Assembly (NCBI RefSeq): GCF_019399895.1
Contig: NC_091866.1
Coordinates: 169,501 to 233,500 of the forward strand
DNA length: 64,000 bases
Source of the DNA: Cardiocondyla obscurior
Taxonomy: Eukaryota; Arthropoda; Insecta; Hymenoptera; Formicidae
Reading direction: 5' to 3'
The notes under the pieces were generated by a model that saw only the letters and a program-made list of their open reading frames with translations, searched no databases and had not been told where the DNA came from. Position numbers and translations under genes: made by a program. Within the stretch, counting starts at the first letter, position 1. Each line of letters opens with the position of its first letter. Below are positions 15,736 to 27,400 of the stretch, piece by piece.

Positions 15736-16700
15736 TTAACTAATACCTGACAATTTCTTACCTTTAATTTTCACGCGTTTAAATCCAAGATTGAACTCCG
15801 TCTTAAATATTTCCCTATAATAACTTTCCTTCACAATTTCACTTTCATATACGTCCTCCTGTTTGCACTTTAATACATATAATTTATGCATTGCAGCTAT
15901 ATTTAGATTTGAATTCAAGTAACAAATACCACTGTGATCGTTAGGATTTGTCGGTTTCTCGGTTGGAAACGATCTAATGTGTTCACGCACACGCTCTTTC
16001 ACGTCTTCACTTTTTTTAGTTTTTGGCGTATGCCTGCCCCTTTGATCCGGTTCAAGGATGCCACTTGTAGACATTCGTTTTTTTTTCATTACATGCCGCA
16101 CGAACTTCTCAGATAACGCAAACGTGCTAAGAAACATGGACTTGCACACAGTAATGAATTTATCCTTCAACAGAAGAGAATAAGTAAAAGTCACCTGTCG
16201 GCATCTCAATGAAGAAGGCTCAGATCGAACGTTGCGTAAACGAGTACGTTGTTTTGGAGATTCTTTGACTGACGACGCAATATATTGCTTTCGTTGTTGC
16301 CAAGTATAATTCTTCCAAAAGGCTTTATGCAATTCCTCGCGTTCTTTCTCGTCTATTTTATATGAGCAATGCATGCGACAAAGGCAAGGCTGTCCCATTT
16401 TTTTAGCTGGCACAATCTTACCTAAAAAATGGAAATTGTCAGTTTTTATCCATTAATTTAATATTTATTTTTATATTTACCTCCAACCCCGATATATTCC
16501 TCCCCTTTTAATCTAGCATTTTTTTTAATATTTACTTTCCAGTTTTCAGGTTGCTTGATACGTTTTACAGATTCTTTATGTTCTTCTAAAGTCTTTGTGT
16601 CATTTACCTGTCTAAACTCAATTAAATTTTCCATGGAATCCTTATTATTTATTGAGTTTTGTGACATATCTGCTGACTGTAAATTTTTTTTATTTCTCAT
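15736..16700 (-). CDS. Repeat-associated arthropod protein, N-terminal part only
   Basis: Two minus-strand exons, 16700-16481 and 16421-15736, joined by a 59-bp GT-AG intron, encode 301 residues from the ATG at 16700. From memory it matches a widespread, uncharacterised family that is multicopy in many arthropod and hydra genomes and probably tied to DNA transposons. The shared run includes KNARLKGEEYI, then KIVPAKKMGQPCLCRMHC (a Cys cluster, possibly zinc binding), an FWKNYTWQQRKQYI-like helix, VCKSMFLSTFALSEKFV, DQRGRH, VREHIRSFP, LNIAAMHKLY and YREIFKTEFNLGF. Family members usually continue well past this last motif. Here the frame stops about 12 residues later, just after a donor-like AAAG|GTAAGA (GT at 15761-15760), and P5CR 3' UTR follows. 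It is thus a truncated relic or a captured gene. It may be expressed, since both exons and the intron are intact. Confidence 0.7.
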
Positions 16701-16802
16701 AATTGTAAATGCAATTAAAATTAAATTTAAGAATTTAAAATACAAACATTAATCTCATAATCTACAGTTGTTGATATTCATATTTTTTTCTGTAAATTTT
16801 AT

Positions 16803-17204
16803 TTAAAGTATTGCAGAAATACATCTGCTAACAAATATGCTTCTGCAAGCCTTAGATTCTGGCAACAAATTTACATCCTTGGTAGCAGTACCTTTCAACC
16901 ATATGGCATTTGTTGGCAATTGATTTAAATTATCTGTACAAATAAGAGTTAAATAAACGAAAAATTAATTACAAGTGTTTAACCGAAGACTGTATAAGAA
17001 AATCATTAAACATATGTATAAAAGAACAAGCTTACCTATGTTGTTAACAGTACATTTGTAGAATACAGCTGAGCTTTTTATTTTCTGTTGCTGATTGCCT
17101 GTATTCCTTTCCACCAGCCATTTTCCTACCTTCAAGTATTCTTCGTGATTTGACAAATTTTTTTTCCTGATATGAATTTCTGCTCCATCATGCGTGGCCC
17201 GCAT
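16803..17204 (-). CDS. Unrecognised two-exon gene, 99 codons
   Basis: Exon 1 (17204-17036, ATG at 17204-17202) ends at a strong donor (ATAG|GTAAGC). Exon 2 (16933-16803) begins after TTTGTACAG. The split codon restores the frame, and 44 codons follow to TAA, giving 99 residues. The second exon is below the length of an obvious open frame and is supported only by the splice. The protein is basic and polar at the start (MRATHDGAEIHIRKKNLSNH), then has YLKVGKWLVERN, a middle segment with CTVNN, and an end reading PESKACRSIFVSRCISAIL. There is no signal peptide or membrane segment. I do not recognise the family. It sits 102 bp upstream of the next minus-strand ATG, so the two could share one transcript. 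Confidence 0.6.
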
Positions 17205-17989
17205 TTTTCAGTCAACAAATTTTAGATCTGACTTTACACTTTAGCAACCTAACCTTTTCAAAACTATCTTAAAACAAAAGTGAACATTTTGCAGAAACGT
17301 AAGAAGCTAAATAATAGCAACATAGCGAAACATACATAGCATTACATAACAGTCATTAAAAATCTCTTTCATAATTTGTCACATTTTCATTTAACTTTGA
17401 TAAAACTTGTGAAACAAGTATTATATCTGCAGCTTGGTTGCACATTCACAAAGCAGATGACCAAAATAAGATCAAAGATAACGAGTCTAGTTAAATACGG
17501 CAATCGAAGAAAAATATTTCTCAGATTATACGTCATATGTAGTTAAATGTAAATTAAACAAATAAATTGTGAACAATGCTAGACTTGTATTAATTTTTGT
17601 GATTAGTCAACTTGATATTATAAAATATTGACATCGTTCGGCATTATTGTCGGCGTAATCTAACGTTTTTTTTTTTTTTTTATAAATGTAATATAATATT
17701 AAATTTATAATTATTATATAATTATATTTACTATTTTTTAAACAGAAAATTTATCGCAAAGAAGAATATTTATTACGAGTATTTTGTTATATTCTATCGC
17801 AATTCGATATTTGGCATATAATTGCGAATAACAGTTATAACGAAATTAGATTTTTTAATAATAATTGAAGATTGGAGAAAATGTAATAAATAATAGAAGT
17901 ACAATTTTTTGCATTTGGCGCAGTGAGCAGTGCTTAAAACAATTGAACGTCTAGTACAGATAACGCAGGTGCAGCGATGCATCTACTTG
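17205..17989. other. AT-rich spacer, probable upstream region of the 99-codon gene
   Basis: No coding exon is seen. AT-rich DNA with an 18-T run near 17667. TTTGGCGC at about 17914-17921 resembles an E2F site and lies close to the CpG-rich block that follows. The promoter of the minus-strand gene should lie somewhere right of 17204, but no TATA or initiator was convincing. Confidence 0.45.
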
Positions 17990-18762
17990 CAGCGCTTTGA
18001 TTGGTCCATTTAAAGTTCGAGCCAATTGCATCGGTAGTCTTTTTCGTGTCGCGGCTGACGGTGGAAGTGGCTTCGGAGTAATTCCGAATTTTTCGCGATT
18101 ATTACCATTTTAAAGCGAACATCGGCCGCCAAAGTTTATATCGAGTATTTTCTGTGACGTGTCTGGACATGTTGAACGTTTTGTGCGATCGAAATTACAC
18201 GTCTATACCGCGACTTCGATGCCGGCAAGAATAGCCTTTGTGCCGGACACCGGTGCCGACAATCGTCGTATGTGCGCGATCGCGGCATCGAATCTCGTTC
18301 GAATCTCATTCAAACGTCAAGGATTTGGGATATATTCTGCAAGAAGCATCTTCGGGGGACAATTCATCGCGATTGATGCAGTTTGGAAGCTCTAACGGTT
18401 CTCGGGGAAGGAGGAGAGGTACTTGAGCCGAACTTTCTAGCAGCGAGAAAATAGCGGGCCCGTAGTAACGGATGGCGGTCGAAAGATGACGTTACCTGTA
18501 CCTTCGCCGTTGGCAGTGCTACACCGGTGCCCCACGTGACTGACGGTCCACCATCTTGCGGGTGTCACGGGCTGTGTTGTGCGCGTCCGCGAGTGTTTTA
18601 CGTGACGCGTGATATGCGTGAACGTGAGGGTGCAGCGAGGCTCTGGCGGAAGGCGTTCGACGGCGACGACGACTCGGCTTCGAGGGTGTGCAACGCGTGC
18701 GGTGACGACCGGCCTGGAACGTTGGACAACGCTCGACGGACCGAGGGACAGGGGCGTCTTCG
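17990..18762 (+). promoter_or_regulatory. CpG-rich promoter and possible first exon of an unidentified gene
   Basis: Composition switches abruptly to high GC and CpG. Two CCAAT-type elements lie near 17998 (ATTGG) and 18021 (CCAAT). A strong donor (CTTCG|GTGAGT, GT at 18763) ends the block, consistent with a first exon on the plus strand. A frame from the ATG at 18614 (MREREGAARLWRKAFDGDDD...) is open into this donor and could be an N-terminus, but it could equally be untranslated. I found no partner exon downstream, so the gene would need a very long intron. Overlapping long frames on both strands here look compositional. Confidence 0.4.
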
Positions 18763-19612
18763 GTGAGTCTTCGTTTCTTTTTATCTCGACGGTCTTATCG
18801 CGATGCACGGCATTTTTCTCTCGCCGCAGACTCTCGAAGCGGAGAGCAACTGTCACGTGTCGCGGTGTATTCGTATCTCGAACGGTCCAAGGGTTTCTTC
18901 GCTCAGCTTGCGCTACCTAACTTTACCCGCTCGCGTCAGCTGTGAGCGCATCCGTGCTTCTCACGTCTCGAACGTACCGTGCGGCGATCGGTCGGCTTTA
19001 CGAGATCTTGCGAATGTATTTGATCGTGTTTCGCAATTCAATTGCAACAGGTGACAGCAATCTTGGCTCGCAATTTCATTTTTTTTTCTTTTGTTTTTTT
19101 CCTTTCGAAGGTCTGGATTATATTATCACAGTTGAGACAGTAGGACTCTTGCATCTTTTCTATGCACTTACACACGTGTAATCGATGCTTGAGCGTACGC
19201 GCGCGTGGGGGGGAAATTAAATGCACGGCTTGTGACGCAATGCAAAAACTTGGACGTTTGATCATATTTAAATATATGCGTGTCGTATCACTTTTATATT
19301 AGATCTTTTTAACGGCTGTAGAACAAAATATTTTACATGCACGAGGTAGGAAAAACACGTTCAAGACATCGACGAAGGAAAAAAGATGAAAAAGAAACTC
19401 GATGTTACAAATTGATAATAAGAAAGTCGACTAGTAAAAAGAAGCCACGTGGCTTTAATTTCTGTATTACCTTCTCGGAATGTGGCTTTTCTGTATTTTG
19501 CGTAAATAGTTCTCTTTTTTTTCTTTTTTTAACTCTACATATTTAATTCGATTTATTGTGTCCAACTTTTAACGATTCTTCGTGAAGGCTGAATTATAAC
19601 TCATTCACATAG
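18763..19612. other. Unassigned DNA between the CpG-rich block and tRNA-Tyr
   Basis: CpG-rich at first, then AT-rich after about 19.07 kb. Possibly the start of a long intron on the plus strand. No exon with good splice sites and coding character was recognised. Confidence 0.4.
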
Positions 19613-19704
19613 CCTTCGATAGCTCAGTTGGTAGAGCGGTGGACTGTAGTTGGGTTAAAATAAGAGACATCCATAGGTCGCTGGTTCGAATCCGGCTCGA
19701 AGGA
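19613..19704 (+). tRNA. tRNA-Tyr (anticodon GTA) with intron
   Basis: The acceptor stem CCTTCGA (19613-19619) pairs with TCGAAGG (19697-19703), followed by discriminator A. The A box reads TAGCTCAGTTGG and the B box GGTTCGAATCC. The anticodon arm GTGGA/TCCAT encloses CTGTAGA, with GTA at 19646-19648. A 19-nt intron (19650-19668) sits in the canonical place, one base 3' of the anticodon. Removing it leaves a 73-nt tRNA before CCA addition. Nuclear tRNA-Tyr genes generally carry such an intron. The gene looks functional. Confidence 0.97.
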
Positions 19705-19709
19705 GTTGC

Positions 19710-19718
19710 TTTTTTTTT
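19710..19718 (+). terminator. RNA polymerase III terminator of tRNA-Tyr
   Basis: A run of nine T begins six bases past the tRNA 3' end, the usual Pol III stop signal. Confidence 0.9.
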
Positions 19719-20379
19719 CTTTGCCAGCGTGACTCATTTATCGAATTTCTCCGATATAAAATATTAATAACTAAATCTTACGTATTTTTATTAAAATATT
19801 TAAAAATTATTTTAATAAATATTTCAATATTAAAAAAGAAAAAAATTTTATCTGAAGATACCAGAGTAAATTTTATAACACGCTTATATGTATATAGCAT
19901 ACATATATTTTTTTTTTTTAATTTACATACAACGAATAGACTCGTAAAAAGTTGTAAAAAAAATTCGATAAATGTATTCAGCAAACATATCAATACAACG
20001 ATACGTTAATACTATTATACAATCGCGCGTTAATACTGCCAAATGCGTTCTATCTTTTTATGAACTATCAATTTAGTTTGCTTTCGTTTTTTCTAAAACA
20101 ACGAACGAGATTTATCAATACAACGAGCTTGGCGATATAAAAAGAAATAAGAAACCGTGTGAAATTTCGAGGATCCCCCTGCGTTCTGTAAAGATAATGG
20201 TAACGCCGGCGTAATCTGGCTTAAGCAAGGTGAGAAATTCGTTGTTATTATAGTTTTGTATGCTGATAGCGGACGACGCTGCGTGTGACGGCGCGGTGGG
20301 GGGAGGTGGAGGAAAGAGACGGGTAGGGATCATCGTAATCTAAATGAACGAGCTAAAAACGGACGACGGCGAATGGACG

Positions 20380-20660
20380 GGGTTATGAATATTCGCGGTT
20401 AAACGGATTAAAGGGCGAAAAATATCCATATTATCGGACATATGGGGCGGCCATAAGGCGCAGTCGCGCGCGGGCTCGCGATATATATCCGGGGTAATTT
20501 ATAGCCCGCGTTCTAATCGTCTTTTCCAGCTATAATTTATTACTACTCCATCCATATTTATTGGCCGGAGCGGCCACTGCATTCTGCCGGCCATCAGATT
20601 GGTTATATTGTTGCCGGCCCGATACAGACCGCGATAAATTATCCAACGCGCGAAAGTGCG
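20380..20660. promoter_or_regulatory. Candidate cis-regulatory block
   Basis: Short AT motifs alternate with GC-rich palindromic words: CCATAT...CATATGG around 20427-20445, GGCCGGAGCGGCC near 20563 and GCCGGCC twice. The texture differs from the flanking CpG-rich DNA. This is pattern recognition only; conservation would decide. Confidence 0.2.
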
Positions 20661-23600
20661 ACGGCTGACGCACACTGATAGATTGCGGCAGAGGAGAAAC
20701 GATTTATTTAAGCAGCGCGGTATTTTACGCGTTCCGATGCAGTTTTCAATATATATGATTTGATGGGAGCGCGGGAGGGAGGGTGCAAGCCCGCGTCGCG
20801 AATTGTGAATTAAAGCGAGAGAAAAGTGCGGAAGAGATGTTCTTTCGCGCGCGATACTGAGGTATTATTTTCACTTCAGTCGATCGAAATGCACTTTGTT
20901 CGATTTGGGACGTTCGATTGTGTGTTACGAATATATTAATAATAACCGCGAGAAGAGCGTACTTAAAATCCCCAGTTATTTTTACATCGCGTCGCATATT
21001 AATTGCCGAAGTGGCACAGCGTGAGTTGATATAATTAAATAAACGATGAAAATTAAAAATTTTTAAGTAAATTTATTTAGTATCGTCGATTATTTGATAT
21101 CGTTTAGCGTCGAGTGATTAAATCCGATCGATTTTATCATATCATCGGTGACTTAAATTTCACCGATAATCGGCTCGGTTACTTGATTTTGTGCCCCGGG
21201 CGATATTTCTTTATTGACAGCCTGTCGTAAATTAAACATTTGTGTACTAATGCGGTTCGCGCGCGCCATCAAAGCTTCACGCGGATGACACAATTTGCGC
21301 GTATAAACGCGTGCGAGCGCGCGGAGAAATTGTTTAGTTTACATCGGTATTCGCTTATACGTCGCCTACATTATTATATGGGTGACACATTTTGCATTGG
21401 TTGATAATAATATTGTTGGCGCCGGTCAATATACCGCGCTACATCCGTGCATTTGCACAGGAAAAAAAAGAAAAAAAAAAAATATTAACGGTGCACTTAA
21501 ACATTCACGATGCGGCAAATATTGATTGACGGCTTGGAAATTGGTAACGCAAATTTTACACATTTAAACTATCGACGTGTAATAAACCGGTGGAGGAGGA
21601 GGGAGGGGAGGAGAGGGAAGGGAAGGGAAAAACGATGGGTTAGAAATTTTATTTCCCCATCTGGCGCGCGCGGAACGAATCAGTTGAGTTTATGACCTAC
21701 AGGAATTTCCATTCCAAACTAAAACAGCGCGCATTAAAAATCGTATAGCTTCCGATAGCGTCGTTGCGAAAAAATATGATCGATATCGATACCTTTCGAG
21801 CGCGTGCATAATGAAAAAATTAATAAAAGCGTATTAAAAAAAAAGAAAAATTAAATAAATAAATAAATAACAATGATATCGAGGGATAAAAGTGATAAAA
21901 TCGTTTCAGCTCATATCGCTTCACAATGTTCGTTTTTAAGTCGCGTTATTGTACGGCCGCCGCGGCAAATTAATTTTCTCTACGAAAAGGTAAACGCGAT
22001 CAAGTCCCACGCTGGCGCGATGAATAATTAGGAAAATTCTATACGCGAAAAGAATGCTATATCGAATTTGTCCACGCGGACGATGAAATTTAAACGCGAT
22101 CGCGTGACTCTGTCGCTTCTTTGACGCGATGAAACGAAGGATCGAATTTACGAGTGCGCTGGGAGCGAGAACGGTGTCGCCGATTTCATCGGGTTCACGT
22201 GGGTGTGCACGCGCGATATTACGTTCCTGTTCAGTGGCACGGCGCGTAATCGGCCGTTAAATTCGCCCGGTGTCGGGCACGAACGACACAAAACGATTCA
22301 ATTAGCGCGTTCGGCTTCCGACGCGTCACCGCATGCGACATCGATACTCCCGTCCGGTCGCTTCTCTTCCAATTTCGCGCTCTCGCAAGGTGCGTCGCGC
22401 ACGTTTATTGTTATTCAAATGACGAGAAGCCACGTCCGAAATAATTCGGCCGACGCGACTGAAATTCCGACCCGCCGGTTTAATAGACAGCCACAAATAC
22501 GTTAACGACACGTTCGCAAAAGATCCCAATCACTATTTTTTTTTACCTCGAATGTAAATATTGCGGGAAAAAAAAAAAAACGAAAAAAAAGAAAAAGAAG
22601 GAAAAATAATTATTGATCCAAGTCGAGGATGCAACGTTAACTTCGTCGGAACGAGCAAATTTGAACGGAACGTATCTAATGTAAGCCGTGCGGTTTTCGC
22701 GACGCGCGAAATATTACAGTCTGTCTTTAGCTGTCCCGTTTGCGCCGGTTCCCGATAGATTTTGTCTCATTGCGCGATCGTCGCCGAGAGGTATCATTTA
22801 TACGCGAGGATCCACGGCTTAGGCACTACATCACGCCGGGTACATGAATTATTAACGACGGGTCCGCAATAGAGAATTCCCACGATGCGGCAAGAGACGT
22901 GTATGTCACCGAAACTCTGCGAGTTGTGTTATTAGTTCCCGCCATTGAAAGGCATGGTTTCTCTCATATCGCCATCCGTCCGATTATCCCGCGCGCCGTA
23001 CAGAGCGATACCATTTTCGACATACGCTTAGAATTTAGTATAGTCATCAATCTAGTTCTTATAATTAGCATAATCGGACAGATCGCAGAAGAACCTTACG
23101 TCCATTTCCTTTCTTCCGATCAATCGACGCGAGCTTTCCAGAACGACATTAATCTAACGCGCCGTTTCATTAATCTTGATTATAAAAATTGAAAAATCTT
23201 GCCGAAGAAGATAAATAATAAATATTACATGTTAAGAGAGAAAAAATGTGAAAGTAACTTTCGGCGCAAAGGTATTGCGATTCAGAAGTACAACTTTAAT
23301 GTAGGAAATCTGTTTTTGGATTGATAATCGCTGTCAGAGGGGAAGATCGCGAGGAAACGTTTCAATTTGATCGAATAAGGTATAAACGTACGTAATTTGT
23401 ATTCGTAAAAGTTGAATCGCCCTGTAGGCATCTTTCAAAGTGCCACGGGGGAATAACATGGATGGATGCGGACGTCGACTTACAACCTACTATCCGGATT
23501 AACATATTATCTCTCGTCTCAAAGGGCTTTTCATGTCATTAGGTAAGGCGAATCTGCAATAACAATGATTGTTGTGCTTGAAGGGTTTGCCGTGGGCTAC

Positions 23601-24096
23601 GTGCCCGTTTCCCCGCAATTTCGCCTTTGGAGCTGATGCATAATGTATAATTTAATTTAATGTAATACCGCAACGTAATGTCAGCAAACGCGAGATATTA
23701 CGTCGTAACCAGAGCGCAGTTAATAGTTACTAATTAATAGCGAAGCATCACGCATTTCTCTTAAGCTGTAACAAATTTTATCATATTAAATAGTTGAGAG
23801 CTTTGTTAATTTCTATTGCGGAAAAAATATTTCGTAAATTTATTGTAATATTTTGCTGAAAAAAAAAGAAAAAAAAAAAATTATATACGAATTTAATTAA
23901 TTTAGAATATTGAGTTATTACGTTAAGTGCTGTAATAAATAGGCGCAATAAATAAGCGGGAATTAATTTTTTTTAACGAGATTAATTTTTCTTGCGCGAT
24001 TTAAAGGAAAAAGCTTCATCATTTTCTGCAGCTACGTTATTAAACTCATTTCACTGTCATCTGACAACTTAGCTAGCCAATAACATGTAGATTAGA

Positions 24097-24120
24097 GCCG
24101 AGGCACGTCGGAGCCTCGGC
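24097..24120. repeat. Perfect hairpin, 8-bp GC stem
   Basis: GCCGAGGC (24097-24104) and its reverse complement GCCTCGGC (24113-24120) are separated by 8 nt. No T run follows, so a terminator role is not suggested. Confidence 0.85.
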
Positions 24121-24405
24121 GGTGTTATCATCTTTATCGTGCGAGACAAAGAACGAGGAACATCGGCTCCATTGGCGAACGTGCGAAGGCATCTTCTCGG
24201 TCACGCTCCGTTTCATTCTCGGGATCGCGTGCCAAGACTAGTTTGCACAGTCGTGTCGGATTCGTAGACATAGTTTCACGCTCTATCCGTCGAGATACGC
24301 CCGAATAGCATTTGGCAATCATACGTGGGAGACATCGTTATCACGATTGCATTCAAGTATGAAAGAAAGAAACTCTGATGTCGAGTCGTTGCGTGATTTA
24401 ACTAA

Positions 24406-24407
<2 letters not shown>

Positions 24408-24438
<31 letters not shown>
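24408..24438. repeat. Poly(T) tract, 31 nt
   Basis: An uninterrupted run of 31 T. It would be a poly(A) tail on the minus strand, but no retroposed body was recognised beside it. Confidence 0.95.
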
Positions 24439-27400
24439 CGCGACTGGAGTCGTTGTTGAGTTTGAAAAGTCGGGGAAGAAGCGAGAGCCGAGAAAAGAAT
24501 TAAGGCAGTCCGAATGAGAGTGATTAGCGGCAGGATTTTACGTAATTAATCCGCGAGACAGGGTTCTGCGTGAAATTAAGCCAAGTCGCAAAATTTCGTG
24601 AAATGTTTTTTACGTTGCACAATTACGCGATGTTAAGCGAAATTATCATTACGATAGTGTACCATTAAAAAAAGAATTCCGCGCAATAATTTAGCCGCCA
24701 TGTCTCACGCAGCTCGTCGAATATTTTTATTTTTTTTTCCCTCGCACCGCCAATGAAATTTTAACGGTCAGCTTTAATAATCCGCTGCTTATCATATTCA
24801 ATCAGCTCTCTGTACGTGACATAAATACGATTATGCGCGAATTACATAGAAGGTGGGAAAATTCGAATAAATAAATCACATTATTTTAAATGACCGACGT
24901 ATAACTTCGAAGGGGAGTTCCTATTCTTTTCACGAAGAATAGGCGAATATGCAAAACTATGTAGAAAGCGTAAAGATAGTCGCCGCTTGTCGACGTCACT
25001 GTCTAAATGGCCGTTACTCTAGAAACCTTAATTCCACCGTCAAACATTTCTGATTCGTCGAAGTGCATTTCATTGCTCTTTGCTAATAACGGGGAGGGGG
25101 AGGAGGGGGTCAAAAATAATTGGAGAAGCGCCGACGGCGCCGCAGCTATAAATCCATTTCGCCAACGTCTTACGCTAAACTCTGTTCTCTCGATATTACG
25201 GCTCGGATTCTCGTATGGATATCGCGTTAATGAAATTGTTTAAATAACGACCCGCGCATAACGCATCTCCTCGGCGTGTAAAGTGTGATCCCGGGGATCT
25301 TTACTGTTATGCAAATCGGGAGCGGCGACCGACCGTAGTGATTCAGGAAAGCGTTACGCGACGCCGGGCCCGGTAACCCCCTAATTTTAATTAAGATCGC
25401 TATCAATTCCGCCCATTCTCAACGCGGCTGGTGGTTGCTTGTTTCCCCGGTCGTTTCACTAACCTACTTCTGCAGTTTCTTTGTTACTTTCCGCGTACTC
25501 TCCGACAAGGACATCGAGATATATCACCGGTGATGTAGAAGCTTCTTTATTTTCGGCTTGTTGAAGCGAGCGCGAATGTACGCGCGAATATCAAACTTAT
25601 CACCGCCTGCAATTGCCTTTGACGAAAACGCAGCATTCGGCAACGGAACTCGCGAGACACTTTTATTACACATTTTATTTATCCTTATTGCGCTAAAGTA
25701 CGCGTTTATCAGGTGTTTAAAATTAAAAAAAAAAAAAAAGTTTAAATTATTATTTACGTATATATAAAATATTTTATATTAGACGACTGTAAGCCTGCTT
25801 TTCTACTTCTTTTAAAATAATATTTTTATCGTTTGATATAAAATTCTTATCGTGCCATCGTCCTGTTCGACTCGTTGTTTTCCATTGTGTGCGTATGATC
25901 ATATGGCATATTTGCTCGCGCAGAATTTACGACCGCCAATATAGCTACAAATGTAGGCTTTCCAGAACGTTTGTCATACAAATGTGTATATAATGTATAA
26001 CGCGATTAAGATATTTTATTCCCGGTGTGCAGTTATTCACTCACTCACTCACTCACTTTCTCAATTTTGGTGCCTCGCGGCCAAAGAACGGGCGACGTTT
26101 TTCGATTAGACGGAAGGATCCCTGTTCCGAATCGATTGAGATTGTGTCCTTTTCATTCTGTTGTCGGATTCCGTCGCGCAATCCGGTTCCCAGTCGCGTC
26201 CCAAACAAATATCAGGAGCGACCAATATTGATTCTGTCGATCCTGCTTTTCTGCTTTCGGCGTTCCTAGCTCGTCACACATTTCCCGCAACAATAGCTCC
26301 GTTCCGAGAGGAAATTTATGTCCGCGTAATAAAATGCAGTAAAGGCTTAATCCACGTCTGCGGATATTCGCGCGGTTTCATTTGCCAGAGGTAGCTACTG
26401 CCCGGAGATTTGTATATCTCTTTAGACTCTAGGTTTATTGTTTTCAAAGCAGAAAGGTACTGGATTAAGCTGAAGTTATTTGATTAAAACGTGTACCACT
26501 CGCGATTTTAAAAACTCGGGCGGGGGGTAGAAAAAAAAAAAAGAGTAACGTCTCTCTGTAAATTCACAAAAGATATTTAACTGTGCAAATATTTTTCACC
26601 AAAACTAATCCGAATTTTTAGTCAAATATTGATAATGCTATAATATATATTTACTCGCTCGATAACTTGGTTTAAATTAATTTAATATCTATCATCGCGC
26701 CTCGTACGTGCAGAACGGCGCACACTTCCTGTAGTAACATTTGCTTTGAGCGTATCAAAAATTTCGCAAATATCCGTTATAGAGAAAAATAATTTTGTTA
26801 TTTACGAAATAAAACATTTCGCCGGATATAAAAGATGAGGAATCTGCTGACGCTGCGAATATATCCGACCGCCGTCGAGCGGCGATGCAGCGGAGGCTCG
26901 ATTTCAATTTTCCGCCCTTCGGACACAGGCTGCAGCAGGTTGCAGCTTCTAGCACTGCACGGCTGCAATCGGCACTCGTGCCGATGTGCGATGGTACGTA
27001 CCAAGACAATATTCCGTGAGGTGGTCCTTCCCTAATGGCTAATAAACCAGTTCTCAATAAATTCTCTCTCTCTCCTCTCCCTTTCTCTCTTTCTCTCTCG
27101 TTATCTCTCTCCCAGTTCTCCTATTCTAATATGCACCCTTCCCCCTTCGTTTGCTCTCGCGTCCGTGCGGACACTCGTCTCTAGTGGATATTCGGATCGG
27201 AATGGGCTAGCAGCCAATATCGAAGCATTCTCCTGATAGTCGTAACCGTCGTCGTTCAGTTTCCGCGCGCTGTCTCTTGTATTCGCTTTCGTTATCATTT
27301 TACGCGGCTGCCACAATAAGACGGCGCTATTTCAGCCCGACGCCCCCAATATTGTGAGAATTTAAAAAGTTTAATAAAATTTCGTACGAGAGGAGTTTCG

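Noticed and set aside
18437..18856. Minus-strand frame of 139 codons
   Set aside because: CpG-rich block open in several frames on both strands; the splice signal supports only the plus strand.
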